In this document: positions 33,301 through 44,124 of the stretch, one piece after another
Layout of the letters: each line of letters opens with the position of its first letter
Numbering within the stretch: position 1 is the stretch's first letter
From: Amoebophrya sp. A120
Taxonomy: Eukaryota; Sar; Dinophyceae; Syndiniales; Amoebophryaceae
NCBI GenBank assembly: GCA_905178155.1
Contig: CAJINV010000005.1
Location: 1,266,438 to 1,330,437 of the forward strand
Direction of reading: 5' to 3'
Length of the DNA stretch: 64,000 bases
Translations under genes and position numbers: made by a program
The notes under the pieces: model-generated
What the model saw: only the letters and a program-made list of their open reading frames with translations
What the model was told of the DNA's origin: nothing
Databases searched by the model: none

Positions 33301-36300
33301 CGCTCAACGGGTCCACCTCGTCCTCTGCCGGGGTCGGTTCCGACGTTTACGGCTCCAGTCCGCCGATGTCACCGAACAGTCGGGCAACGACGGCGGGCGG
33401 ACAGGTAGACTTCACGATCTACGAAGACGCAACATATGAGGGTCCAGAGGCTGATGTGCAGAGACAGGAAAATAGTGCTAGTACTAGCCCGCAGCAACGC
33501 GGACCGACGCCGAAGGCTGGTGTAGTAGTGCCATCAACTCCGACGTCGCTGATGCAGATTTCCCGCCAGGGGACTATGGCAGTGGTGAACGCAGGTGCAG
33601 CTGCTTCTCCGACCAACCGGGGCAAATCGCGACAGCAGGCGAAACAGGCGAGGGAGCCGATTGATATTTTCAAAGACACGCGGTCGTGCGCGGAGCTCGG
33701 GCAGTGCATCTCTGCGTTGGTCTCGGTTCTGTCCGCGGACAACGAGGTGGAGGCGATCGGGCCGTTCGTCCTCAGCATTCCGCACACCCAGGTGGCCTTC
33801 AAGTTTCGGTTTCTCGAGAAGTTGAAGGCGCTCGTATTACAATGAAAAATGCCCCCACCCCCGAACTTGAAAGCATTTGTATTGCAAACCTTTCCAAACG
33901 AAACATTCGCCCCTTTGCATGTATCAGCGTCACAGATTTCCGATCGTGAATACCAAAAATTTGTATTGCAAAAGATCCCAGCAAGAGCGGTGCTTGTCAT
34001 GCAAGCGATGCGAAACACGAGTAGACTCTGCATCAGAAAGATTCGTACTCCTTTCGTGCATGACAAAAAGTTTTCATTTGGAAACTTCGCATCACAAATC
34101 TTTGCAACTTTGGGGGTGGGGGGCACTTTTCACTGTAATAGCTCGCGGAGCACATGCGGCTCAGGGCGAAGAAGGCGAAGATTGTGGACTTGCGGATTTT
34201 ATCAAATGTAAAAATGTCTGGGTCTGGAAGAATGCAACTTGTCATGCTGATTTTGGACTCTAAAAAAATTTGTATTGCATGACTAGAAAGTGAAAGAGGG
34301 CTCCGGTTTGTGCTACACGGACAGGGCATTTCTCATGCGAAAGGTGCATCAGGAAGCCCTCTAAAAGTCTGTGATGCTAGGTCGTGCATTACAGGCATCA
34401 TGGATCATGAGAAATATGCATGACAAACCTGGCAATCTTCCAGACCCAGACATTTTTACAGTTGATAGATTTTGTCTCTGTTGCTGAAAATGTGCAACAC
34501 GAGGTTGCTACTCCATTTAGACCATCTGACCGCGGGGACGGCATTGGCGCGGAAGAACGCCGCGATTGTGCCGGGGGAAATGGCAAAGAGGAAAGCGGCG
34601 AGACTCCTCCACATGGCGATGTTTTCCAAGGCGACAACCGACTTCGACGCCATAGACCAAAACACCGCAAGGCCCGGATCTGCTGGCAACGCAGAAGAAA
34701 GGCCGGGCTCCGGCATCGGCGGGCGTTTGATGCGCACGATGGTGGGCGCGAGTCCGAATAGAGAAGCAACGAGACAATTCCGGACAGGTGGAGCAACGAC
34801 TGCGGGGTCCGGATTGCTAGAAACAGGGACAATTGGAGGTTCTACGGAAGATAGTGATGATCCGGGTATCAACGATAGTTTGATCTCCTTGTCCAAAGCG
34901 GACAAGGTTGCGATGATTCAGAACGCCACGCCGAGCGGGCGGCACGCGGTCAATTTCCTCGCGAAGTCAAAAACGATCATGCGGTCCGCCAGTTCTTTCT
35001 CCGACACAAGCTTGATCACGCCCAGTCGCGCGGGGACGGTGGAGTTCTCTCGCGCGGGAACGTTCAATTCGTATCAAAGAAAAAAACACCATGATCACAA
35101 TCACTTTTGCACATTTTTGCAATACAAAAATATTTGTCATGCGCAAAAATGCATCGCAGTCAACACTTATAGGCGATTTCCCTTTGTGTTTTTGCAATAC
35201 AAGAAAAGTTTGTTATGCGAGACATATTTCTGATGCAAAACCTCCCAAGTGTGATTGTGATGGTGTTTTTTTCTTGGATAACTCCGATGCTGGCGTTACT
35301 ACCGTCGGGGGCATTATCAGCCGGGGCGGGACGTTGGACTTGGAAATCGATTTCGACGCGATCTTCAACGAAATGGACTTGGAAAATCAGCAAGCGGAAA
35401 AGAAATCATCTACTTCAGGATCGTCACCCAGAGGCGGGGGTGCTGGTGGTAGCTCGTCTCCGCGATCGGTCCGCATGGCGCCGAGCCGGTCACAATCGAC
35501 GTTACTCGATCGCGTTTTTATTGCGGGGGACGAAGAATCCACTTCCGTCTCCAACCAGTCAATTGCCACCGGACCGAGCGAAGCTGCGAGCCGAGCCGCG
35601 ATGCGGAGAAGGTCGAATACCACCGCGATTAGGACGGATTTTGATAGAACTACGGACAGTCCAATCCCACCAGTTGTGGAGCCAACCCCGCGGGACATCG
35701 CGTTGTCCCAGATCCAGAGTGGGTTGGAGGAAAATTTATCACCGGTGTCGCGGAGAAGAGTGAATGCAGATCTTCAACCAGGAAATATTAAGGGTGCCGT
35801 AGTATCTTCGTCGTCGTCTCCGGGAGTTGCGACTACTAAGGGCGAGAAGTTGAGCAGAAAATCCTCTTTCTCCAGCACAAGTACAGCCGTCGCTGCAATG
35901 TCGCAGCTCGGCGGGTCCGGTCCCGGGGCGACAAACAAGTCGATCGCTCGGGGGGCGACAAAGATGATGACGCAAGGAGCGGCCGATATGGCGAAATCAG
36001 GAAACTTGAAGCAAATGCTGGCTGCGCAGGCGACGCAGGAGCAATCATTGTCAGAGACTTTGGAAAAACAAGAGCAAGACACGCCCTTATACCACCCGAT
36101 TTCCTTCTTGATCCGAAAACTCGGCCTGGAGTGCGCGCGATCCGCGTCGAAGACACAGGACTTGGAACAGCTATTAAAGGAAGCGGCGGCGCACCCAGAA
36201 GCCGCGGGATTTCTGGATGACCACCCAACCGGGGTGAACTTAACGCCTTATTTCTTGTCCCTGATGGCGGAGTTGAACGACGAGGCCAAGAAGCTGAAAA

Positions 36301-37281
36301 ACGCCAAGGAACTCGGAGTCGGAGAGTACTTTTATATAAGATTTTTTTCCCTTTGCCTTTTGAATTAGAATTTGATGACTTCATCTTTGAGCAGGCATGA
36401 AGTACACAAAAGATTTCAAGTTGATGAAAGGTGAGACTTGTATATGCTGATGTGGAAGTGGATTACCACACAAGGACTATACAACCCTTGATCTGTAATG
36501 CAATATTCCCCCAACACGACACCACAGCTTTCGCTACGCCATGGACGAGTCGACCACCAACGCGCTGTCCAACCTGTCCCTCGAGGTCACGTTGAAGAAA
36601 AAAGCCCTGCTGGATGATATCATGGACAAGGAGTGGAAGGTGAAGGTCGACCAAGTTTGGAACATGCTTGACGACGACCGGTCCGGCTACGTGATCCGTG
36701 CGGAAATGCAGGCCCACTACAGCGCCGCGCTGAAGCACAAATCGGTCTCGGTATCCTGAGTAAAAACGTACCCACACCAGAGTCAGGATGGGGAATCTGC
36801 TAGACAAATCAGCCAGCTTTGGTTGTTTGGCATGACAAGTTTGTCCGCGTAGTGTAGTGCTGTTTGAGCTAGTTTAGCAGCATTACAGATCTAGTATCTC
36901 GTGCTGATTGGAGCATGACAAACTTCAAAACCGCATTAGAAAATGCTTCTCATGGGGCTCCGCATGAGAAACATTTTAAGCATGCAGAGTTGCATGACAA
37001 CTATGGTGTGGGTACGTTTTTACTCAGGATACTCGGCCCAGGTGCAGCAAATCTTCGACGACATCGACGCGAACGGGGACGGGCTGATCAGCTACGACGA
37101 GTGGACGCTGTATTTCGCGGATATGGTGAAATCCAACGCCGTGACGATTCCGCAATTGATGCTGGAATTGGACTGGTTCCTGAAAGCGGGCGGCCACGCG
37201 GCGATCGGGATTTTAGGCGGGGAAAATCCAAGTAAAAAACCGGCAGGCGGGGGCAAGGCGGAGGAGAAGAAGAAGAGGTGA
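27397..37281 (+). CDS. Giant EF-hand protein of unknown function
   Basis: Seven exons (27397-29045, 29303-33834, 34146-34199, 34473-35071, 35286-36325, 36528-36751, 37036/37-37281) give one frame of 2,780 residues. The N-terminal 500 residues are Ser/Pro/Arg-rich and probably disordered. The middle has long charged helical stretches (e.g. RANRQKKEELARIEKEE) and many low-complexity linkers. The C terminus has two EF-hand regions: a degenerate loop LDDDRSGYVIRAEM and a canonical one, DIDANGDGLISYDEW, so Ca2+ binding is expected. The architecture suggests a cytoskeletal or axonemal scaffold, but I recognise no named family. Five introners and one GT-AG intron (36326-36527) interrupt it. All phases close exactly, strong support for the model. 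Confidence 0.88.
29046..29297. mobile_element. Introner, family A (TSD AGACT)
   Basis: Perfect duplications at 29041-29045 and 29298-29302. Joins CAG-AGA-CTC-AGC. The body is the reverse complement of the element at 7103-7357: the 20-mer at 29235-29254 is exactly inverted at 7146-7165. Confidence 0.95.
33835..34140. mobile_element. Introner, family B' (TSD GCTCG)
   Basis: TIR TATTACAATGAAAAATGCCC and inverted partner. The outer end is shared with family B but the inner TIR differs. Perfect duplications at 33830-33834 and 34141-34145. Joins GCG-CTC-GCG-GAG. Confidence 0.94.
34200..34467. mobile_element. Introner, family A (TSD GATTT)
   Basis: Perfect duplications at 34195-34199 and 34468-34472. 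Only 54 coding bases separate it from the previous introner. Joins CGG-ATT-TTG-TCT. Confidence 0.94.
35072..35280. mobile_element. Introner, family G (TSD ATTCG/ACTCC)
   Basis: TIR TATCAAAGAAAAAAACACCA with inverted partner TGGTGTTTTTTTCTTGGATA. The duplication is diverged (3 of 5). Joins TTC-AAT-TCG-GAT-GCT or its TCC variant in frame. Confidence 0.88.
36752..37031. mobile_element. Introner, family C (TSD CTCGG)
   Basis: 280 bp. Perfect duplications at 36747-36751 and 37032-37036. Lies between the two EF-hand regions. Joins GTC-TCG-GCC-CAG. Confidence 0.95.
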
Positions 37282-38459
37282 TATAATGGACGCTGTGATG
37301 TCCTTCTCTCAACATCGGTTTGTTAGTGAATTCCGCAAGCCTCTTAATTTCAGTTCGTTTGAAAAATTAATTTTCACTCATGTTGTATCGTATCCATACA
37401 AGGTTCTTTCTCTTTGTTCTTTACTTTTTTGCCCTGTGCGCAAAAATGCAAAGACTCATGAAAATGTACCCCATAGTCCATATCATAACCCCCATAGTTG
37501 TGCACTCATTCCTTTCAAAGAAACAGTTTTCCACGCGAAAATGAAAAGAGACAAATCAGAAATAGCACCTTTAAATAATTCACAAGTTTCTATTGTTTTC
37601 CGACGCCGTCCATCAGTTCTTCCAAAATTGGGATAGCTCAATGGATTTTCAAGCTCTTGTGGGAATGAATTCCACGACTTGCAGCTTGTTGTTCATGTCT
37701 GGCAGTACCCTTACGGATGAAGAAGTAGATGACTGACAGAAAGCAACGTGATCGTAAACATCAAAAAACCCACCTGGCTTCAGTAAGTCACCGAGAAGGA
37801 GATCAGCTTGAGTGGATAGCGACAATGTCAGGAAACTGCTGCAGCCAGCACGAGAGCGAACGACTTTTGTTTATTTTTCCGCAGATTTTCCACCTATGTT
37901 GCGGTCCACCTATGTTGCGGTCTACGTACATAACCGCGTGGTCATAGACGTCGTACGAAAACTCGTCCGGGAAAACAAGCAGGACAGTCGTGCAAGCGTA
38001 AAGTCGTATAAAGCACCACATTGTCGTAGTTCTTCTCGTGCAAGAAGGACGAATTCTGCTACCTACTTGGAGGTCTCTCTTCTATGCTACAGCTACTTCC
38101 TTTGAAAATATAAAGCAAAGCGCACACGTAGCCCCAACTTGGCTCCACCGTGATCGTCCTAATCGCCGCGTTCCTTTTCGTTGGTTTTTACGAATACAGC
38201 CACCAGGATTGATGGAAAAGCAATTTTTTTGGTCCTCTGTTTTCGCACGACAGTTCCCATTTTTTTTTCTCCGTGAAGATCCTTCCTCGTGGGAGGTAAG
38301 AAAAACAAATACAAAGTACGTTGAAAGCAAAGCGTTACTCCTTAAGTACAACAAGCTGGGGCTTGTGAAAGCTTCCTTCAAATCAACATCATCTTTCCGC
38401 GAAAGAAATACCAATATCAACTCACTGGATCTGGAATACATCTTGTGAGAAGCAAGAAG
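37282..38459. other. Intergenic, no firm gene
   Basis: Contains a 16-bp tandem duplication TCCACCTATGTTGCGG at 37889-37920. Short open frames (e.g. 37286-37636) lack the GC-rich third positions of the real genes here. Confidence 0.55.
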
Positions 38460-38924
38460 ATGTTGAAGAAGGCCACCATCGTCGCTACTGCCATTCCCCT
38501 GGGGGGCAGCGGGAAAGAATTCGTCTTCGGGGCGAAGAAGAAGAAGCCGACAACGACGCATTTTTGGAGCGGCAAGGAGACAACCGGCTTCCTGGAAAAA
38601 ACTGCGTTTCGGGCGGGGCTCGTCCAACACGAAGCAAACCCTTGCGTTCAAAGTTGCGTGAAAACGTTCGACGGCGAGACCATTAGTACGATGGACGAGT
38701 TCGGTCCCATGAATGACTGCAACACCTGCTGTCAGGACAATCAAGTCTGCCTCTGGTGCGGAATCCCTCCCGGACTAGCTCCTGCGGGCGAGCCTGCTAC
38801 TTGTTCCTCCCCCGCCATGGCGGCGCAGAATAAATGTTATTATTCCAAGTGCGCTGGGATGAACGGAATCGGAGACGATCTTCCACAGTGTGCGGATACC
38901 TGCGCCAAGAACTTTTCCGCGTAG
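38460..38924 (+). CDS. Small cysteine-rich protein, unknown
   Basis: 154 residues from ATG 38460, single exon as far as visible. Thirteen cysteines fall in the second half, in clusters such as CVQSC, CNTCC, CLWC and CYYSKC, spaced as in disulfide-stabilised or metal-binding domains. The N terminus (MLKKATIVATAIPLGGSG) is only weakly hydrophobic, so secretion is uncertain; an upstream exon could supply a signal peptide. Codon use matches the neighbouring genes. The stop codon is followed within 100 bases by a 14-bp direct repeat ATTGTTTGGGTCAC (38978-38991, 39009-39022). I recognise no family. Confidence 0.6.
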   Translation: MLKKATIVATAIPLGGSGKEFVFGAKKKKPTTTHFWSGKETTGFLEKTAFRAGLVQHEANPCVQSCVKTFDGETISTMDEFGPMNDCNTCCQDNQVCLWCGIPPGLAPAGEPATCSSPAMAAQNKCYYSKCAGMNGIGDDLPQCADTCAKNFSA

Positions 38925-40278
38925 GAATGTTTAGCTGCGTGTGCCAATTCGTTGATCCACTTACTTTATCGTGCGGAATTGTTTGGGTCACTCTCACACA
39001 CTCACATTATTGTTTGGGTCACGCACAGTTCATTTCGTTTTTGCAGTAGCGGCGAGCGTAGTTAGCTCACAACTTTACCTCTGTTTTTGTTTTGCAAGAA
39101 AAAATCCTTCTAGTATTCGAGCTTTAAGTATCAGTATTTCATATTCATTTCATATCTTTCATACCACAGCGCTATCATTTCATATCCCGTCCATCCATGG
39201 ACACGATATATAAACATATCATTATCATTTTTGCTTTCCACGACGAAGCAAGTCGCGCGCTGCTTTTCTCATCTTCTCTGCCAAAACCCTAATGGAAACG
39301 ATGTGTGCGAGTCAAAAACTATGTTCAATAGCGGAAAGATGAAGATTCGGCCGCCCAACCGTTGGGTTTTTCTGGTATGTCATGGTAGTTGTAGCTGTTG
39401 CATCAGGCCGTCCGCGTGAGCAATTCATCGATTTATTTTTTTCCGCCCCCTCCAAGATGAACTCGATGAATTTAAAAAATCGAACCGCAGCCTGTAATAA
39501 TGTAGGTTGTGCCGGGCTCGTATTCCATACTCATTCCTGCTTTTCTCATTATTTTTCCGTATTCCTCTTTATCTACCGCATTATCATAAACATATGATGC
39601 CACATTATACCAACACTTGAGCATTCTTTTTACTTTTTCACCGCATACCCAACTCCGTAACTGCAAGCATCTAACGCCCGAAACCGAATGCATATCCTGC
39701 TGAGTTGCACAAGTTCTTGTAAAGCGCCAGCGGCCTATAGGTCGAGGTATAGTGGACAACATTACGGGAGACAGCATGGGCTTTTGTAATGTTTGGTTCA
39801 CATTTCACACAGTACAACAAATGGCACCGCAAAGACAAGTTGCAAGTTGAAGTTGCTCAACGTCATCGATTAGTCTTTCGTGAAGACTTGGATTTCCCAA
39901 GGTTTTTGAATTGCAGTGCCTGCTAAAGCACTAGCCCGCCCCTTCTGTTCGAGTGTAGGACCAAATCGAAAAGGATCAGTCGGCTCCGGCTTTTGAATGA
40001 TCGTGATCTTTATTCCCAGAAAAAGATCTGAATCGGTCGCGCAGACATGGTTCTTCCCCGAAAGATCGATCCTGCGTCGTGTGTTTCATTGTAGTAAGCA
40101 GCTCATGCTTTCATGTATTCGAGTGACGCTTTTGCTTTTTTCAATCATTTTTTGCAGGTGCCGCTGAGGGCTTCTAGGAATTCATGTTGACACATTCACA
40201 TGTTGCGCCATATTAAATAACCACTAAGCGACACATTCCGTTTCCGCCTTTCTTCATAAACACACCGGAAACAAGAAA
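38925..40278. other. Intergenic, no gene seen
   Basis: AT-rich, with repeated TTTCATATC-type words at 39140-39190. No frame with coding character. Confidence 0.55.
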
Positions 40279-42832
40279 ATGACGGTCCCCTACGGCGAGG
40301 CTCCGCCGCTGTATGGTGAGGACGAGGACGAAATCGTCGCCGTAGAAGACGCGGAGCGGGACGAGTACACGGACGTTGCACAGCAGCGGAAAAAGGAAAG
40401 AATAGAACGCGAGCAAAACGAGGACAACAGCAACAAAAAAACCGACGTAAAGTTGAAATTCCTGCAACCGAAGAAGGAAAAGAGGTTTAAGCTTTACTTC
40501 AAATACGAGGGGAGACGGGGCCCCCAGTGCTACCTGAAAATCAGGCTGCCGAAGCACGGCGGGTATGAGGACGGACCCTCGGTCGGGATAAAACGGTTTT
40601 TTGTCTCGCAATACAACAAACTCCGCGAAATGCTCTCGGAGCACGGCTGCCACTTGAGGTCGGAATTGGGGATTGCAATACCTGACCAGGACGCGATCAG
40701 TGGCTACGTTGGGTACGGAGGCCTGGTAAACATTAACATGGGTTTTTGATGGTCGTACGCAGCTGCAGGTGAGCAGGCAGCCTGAAAGATTAGAGCGCGT
40801 CATAGTATTCGAACAAAACCACATGAGTGGATACGGTGCTTCAAATTTAAGTTGAAATTGGATATCTTTATCGATGCTATGCCTATGGATTCCGAAGAGG
40901 AGTTTGTGATGTTGTGTGTATACTCCATAAATTCTCTCACAATACAGCTCTACGTCGTGGACGGTTCCGGTCCGACGAAAGGGCAGGAGAACGACGTGTA
41001 TTTCTGGGGCCACTCCACCTTCTCCGGGTCCCAGGGCGACGCCCCCGGGCGGATGCTGACGCTGTCCCACAAGCGCGTCGCCCAAGTGTCCGTCGGCACC
41101 GAGCACGCGGGGATCGTCACCGAGGGCGGCCGGGTGTTCACCTGGGGGAAAAACGACTTCGGGCAACTCGGCACCGGGGACGAAAAAGACCGACCGCTGC
41201 CAATTCTCGCCGAGGTCCCGTACGAGGTCTACGTGTCGCAGATCGCCTGCGGGGGCCGGTACACGCTCGCGCTGGAGAAGAAGGGCAACTTGTGGTCCTG
41301 GGGCCGGTTTCAGGCCAGCAATTTTCCGAGAAATTTCGTCGACAGCTGGTGCAACGGGTACGAATCCAAGGGGGAAGAGGGCCTGAAGGGGCAGAAGCTG
41401 GTGAAAATAGCCGCGGGCGACATGCACATGGCGGCGCTGACCAAAGAGGGAAAGCTGTTCACCTGGGGCTATAACGACTACGGCCAGCTCGGCTGGGGCT
41501 TGAGCGGTAAGGACAGAACCGGGCAACAGAAGCCGACACAGGTATAAACGATTGTGCTCAATTTATTTCGAGTGTAGTTGCCGCTGGTAGAAAAAGTTCG
41601 TGTACTTGCCGCTACTAGGGGATCGAGGAGGACCAAGAACTGCATGTGTCTTGTTAATCACTAAGAAGTACAGCGAGCAATGACAATGTGGACAAAATTT
41701 TGATTTGATATTTGCACATTCAATTTTGTTAGAACCGCAACTGATTGTGATTCATCGATTCAGGTGAAAGGTCTGCTGGAGAGCGAAACCATCCGGGATG
41801 TTGCCTGCGGTGGGGCACACACAATAGCAATCACAACCGCGAACCGGGTTTTTGGGTGGGGATCAAACGTCGCCGGGCAGATTGGACACGGACTTAGACA
41901 GGTACTACTATTATGATTCAGTTATGCTTCGTGTCTACGTAACGCAAACGCATTTTGTTTGCTGTTGTAGTTCGGTGACGGCACGGGTCAATTATGCCTG
42001 TGCTGTATCGACGCAACAGCGTCGAAAACAAAAACTGAAGCCAACCCACACGTCGAAAATACAGGTCTTCAGCGAGCCGCAGGAGGTACCCCTAGGCGAC
42101 CCCATCGCCAACGCTTCTGCTGGCTGGATGTGCACGGTGTTCATCACGACAGAAAGAAAACCTATCATCTGTGGGGGCGTCAACAGCGAGGGACCGAGTG
42201 TCACGAAGGAAAACGAAGAGGAAGCGGGGAAGGAAGGTATAGGATGAATACGATATTTTTCCTTCCAGTTGTTCCCTACGGTTTTCGGATTTGCTTCGTC
42301 GTGTTGCCAGGTGTAGGATCTCCACCGTTGGTTCTTTGCGTACAGTCTGAGTGACTCTGCTGCGCTTACCATGGTGAGCCCGAGGGCGTGAAACTCATGT
42401 CGAAAGCGACGCACATGAGGACGAGCAACAGGAAAATCAATATCAACTACAGGCGATGACAACGGTACTGCCGAGAAAAAGTCCCCCGAAGACCTCGCAA
42501 AGGCGAAGGACTTGATGTCGCAGCAGCTGCTACAGAAACTCTCCGGCGGCGCGGACATGGGCATCACGGAAAAAGTCCAGACCGCCGCCGTTGGGGAGGC
42601 GCACGGTTTGCTTGTCTTGGAGGAGACCGGCGCGGTCTCCGGGTGGGGCTACAACCGGCTGAAACAGTGCTTGGGCGAAGAGTCCAAAGAGACCTTTGTG
42701 AAGAAGCCCACCCCGCTAAACACGATCGACCTCAGCCAGTACAAGGGCTTCCAGGTCGGCTGTGGCGGCGCGCAGTCCTACGCCATTTTAATGCCGAAAA
42801 CCACCACCTGCCAACCCATGCGGTATGGGTGA
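40279..42832 (+). CDS. RCC1-repeat (beta-propeller) protein
   Basis: Five exons, 40279-40725, 40948-41541, 41764-41901, 42065-42236 and 42453-42832, joined by four GT-AG introns, give 576 residues. The first 150 residues are acidic then basic and unlike RCC1. RCC1 repeats follow, recognisable by the G-x-W-G pattern: GRVFTWGKNDFGQLGTGD, GNLWSWGRF, GKLFTWGYNDYGQLGWG, NRVFGWGSNVAGQIGHG and GAVSGWGYNRLKQCLG. Such propellers serve as guanine-nucleotide exchange factors or as binding platforms; the substrate cannot be told here. Unlike its neighbours, this gene contains no introner, so it serves as an internal control for ordinary splicing in this genome. Confidence 0.92.
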
Positions 42833-44124
42833 TGAAGGGAGATGGAGGAGCCCGGTTCTCATCTCCGACTGCTCTGACTGGTGCGGAAGTTGTAAACAAA
42901 AAGAAACCCGCCATGCTAGCCCAGCAGAAACAAAAACCTATGAATCTTTTCTTCTTAATACAGAGACCTGACAGCGACACCGACGACACGAAAGCAAAAA
43001 CTACTGCGCGAAATTATGCACGCCGGAGGCTCCAGAAATAGCAAACGCAAGTGCCTTCTAGGCACAGCTGTTCTTCGATTCGGTATAATTGTCGATCCTA
43101 CCAGCAGTTTCTGTCCCCCTTTGGAAATGGTAATGGATACATGCATCAGGTTCAAAATCAATCCCTGATCTTGTCTGATGATGAAGTAGAAGAAGAAGAA
43201 CAACACTAGAGCTTGAGATCAGTACCTCCTTTTATTTTACCTGAGAGAGCAATTTTTTGTGTTTGTAGCCCCAGCAGCCGTTCTCATTGGATTCGGTCTG
43301 ATTCGGTCATACATGATGAGATCATGCCCATGCAGAACGAGAACCCCACAAATGAGGAGGATCCTGATGATCGTGAGCGCGAAGTCGTTCGGTCGGCAAA
43401 CTGATCATGGGAAGATGTCATCAGAGCAAATGAAAATAATCATCCTAGAAGTCGATCTTGATGGAATGAAAGGCGAAAATGGTCGTAATCCCAGCACGAA
43501 AAGAACGTCGGTCCTCCTCCTCTCTCGAAATGATTTATGGAAGTATTTGTATTACCACGATGACCAAAAAGTGTAAAATGAAAATCAGTACTAAAATGAT
43601 CAGATTCTCCTGTGACGAGTTCAAGATCAAGGGTAAAACCAGTTTGCATGAATTTCAGGTTCAGCTCGTCAAAAAATCAAAACAAGGGCAAAAAAAAACC
43701 ACTGGTATATCTGATCGGTTGTACTCAGTCTGCTCAGCACCTGCTTTGTAACAACCGCTTTCGGTCAATCAAGAACTCTCAACACACCCGATGAAAAAAC
43801 ACCAGTTCCTCCTTTGCCAAAGCAGTTTTGACATCTTGCTAAAAATAACATCCACAAACAAGAAAATACTAAATTCCCTTTTATCTTCGTGACAAGAAGT
43901 AGTTGCAGCTGTCCTAGCTTTTCATCTTGCCGCTCAGTCGAATCAACACAACATACTTCGTCGCCTATCCAAAAAAAAAGATTCCGACTAAGGACGCTTG
44001 AATACATTTATCCTCAAAAATCTTATTGCCTATACAACTGGTGTCGACGCTGCCTGTACAAGAACATTTCATTCAAGAATTCGTATATCGAGTGACAAAG
44101 TAGCAGCACACCAACAACATCACC
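42833..44124. other. Intergenic, no gene seen
   Basis: AT-rich between the RCC1 gene and the ATPase. Short open frames such as 43213-43404 look random. Confidence 0.55.

Noticed and set aside
40213-41526. 437-residue minus-strand frame opposite the RCC1 gene
   Set aside because: Antisense shadow: the + strand gives RCC1 repeats and clean GT-AG introns, while the minus frame runs across an intron and has no known motif.
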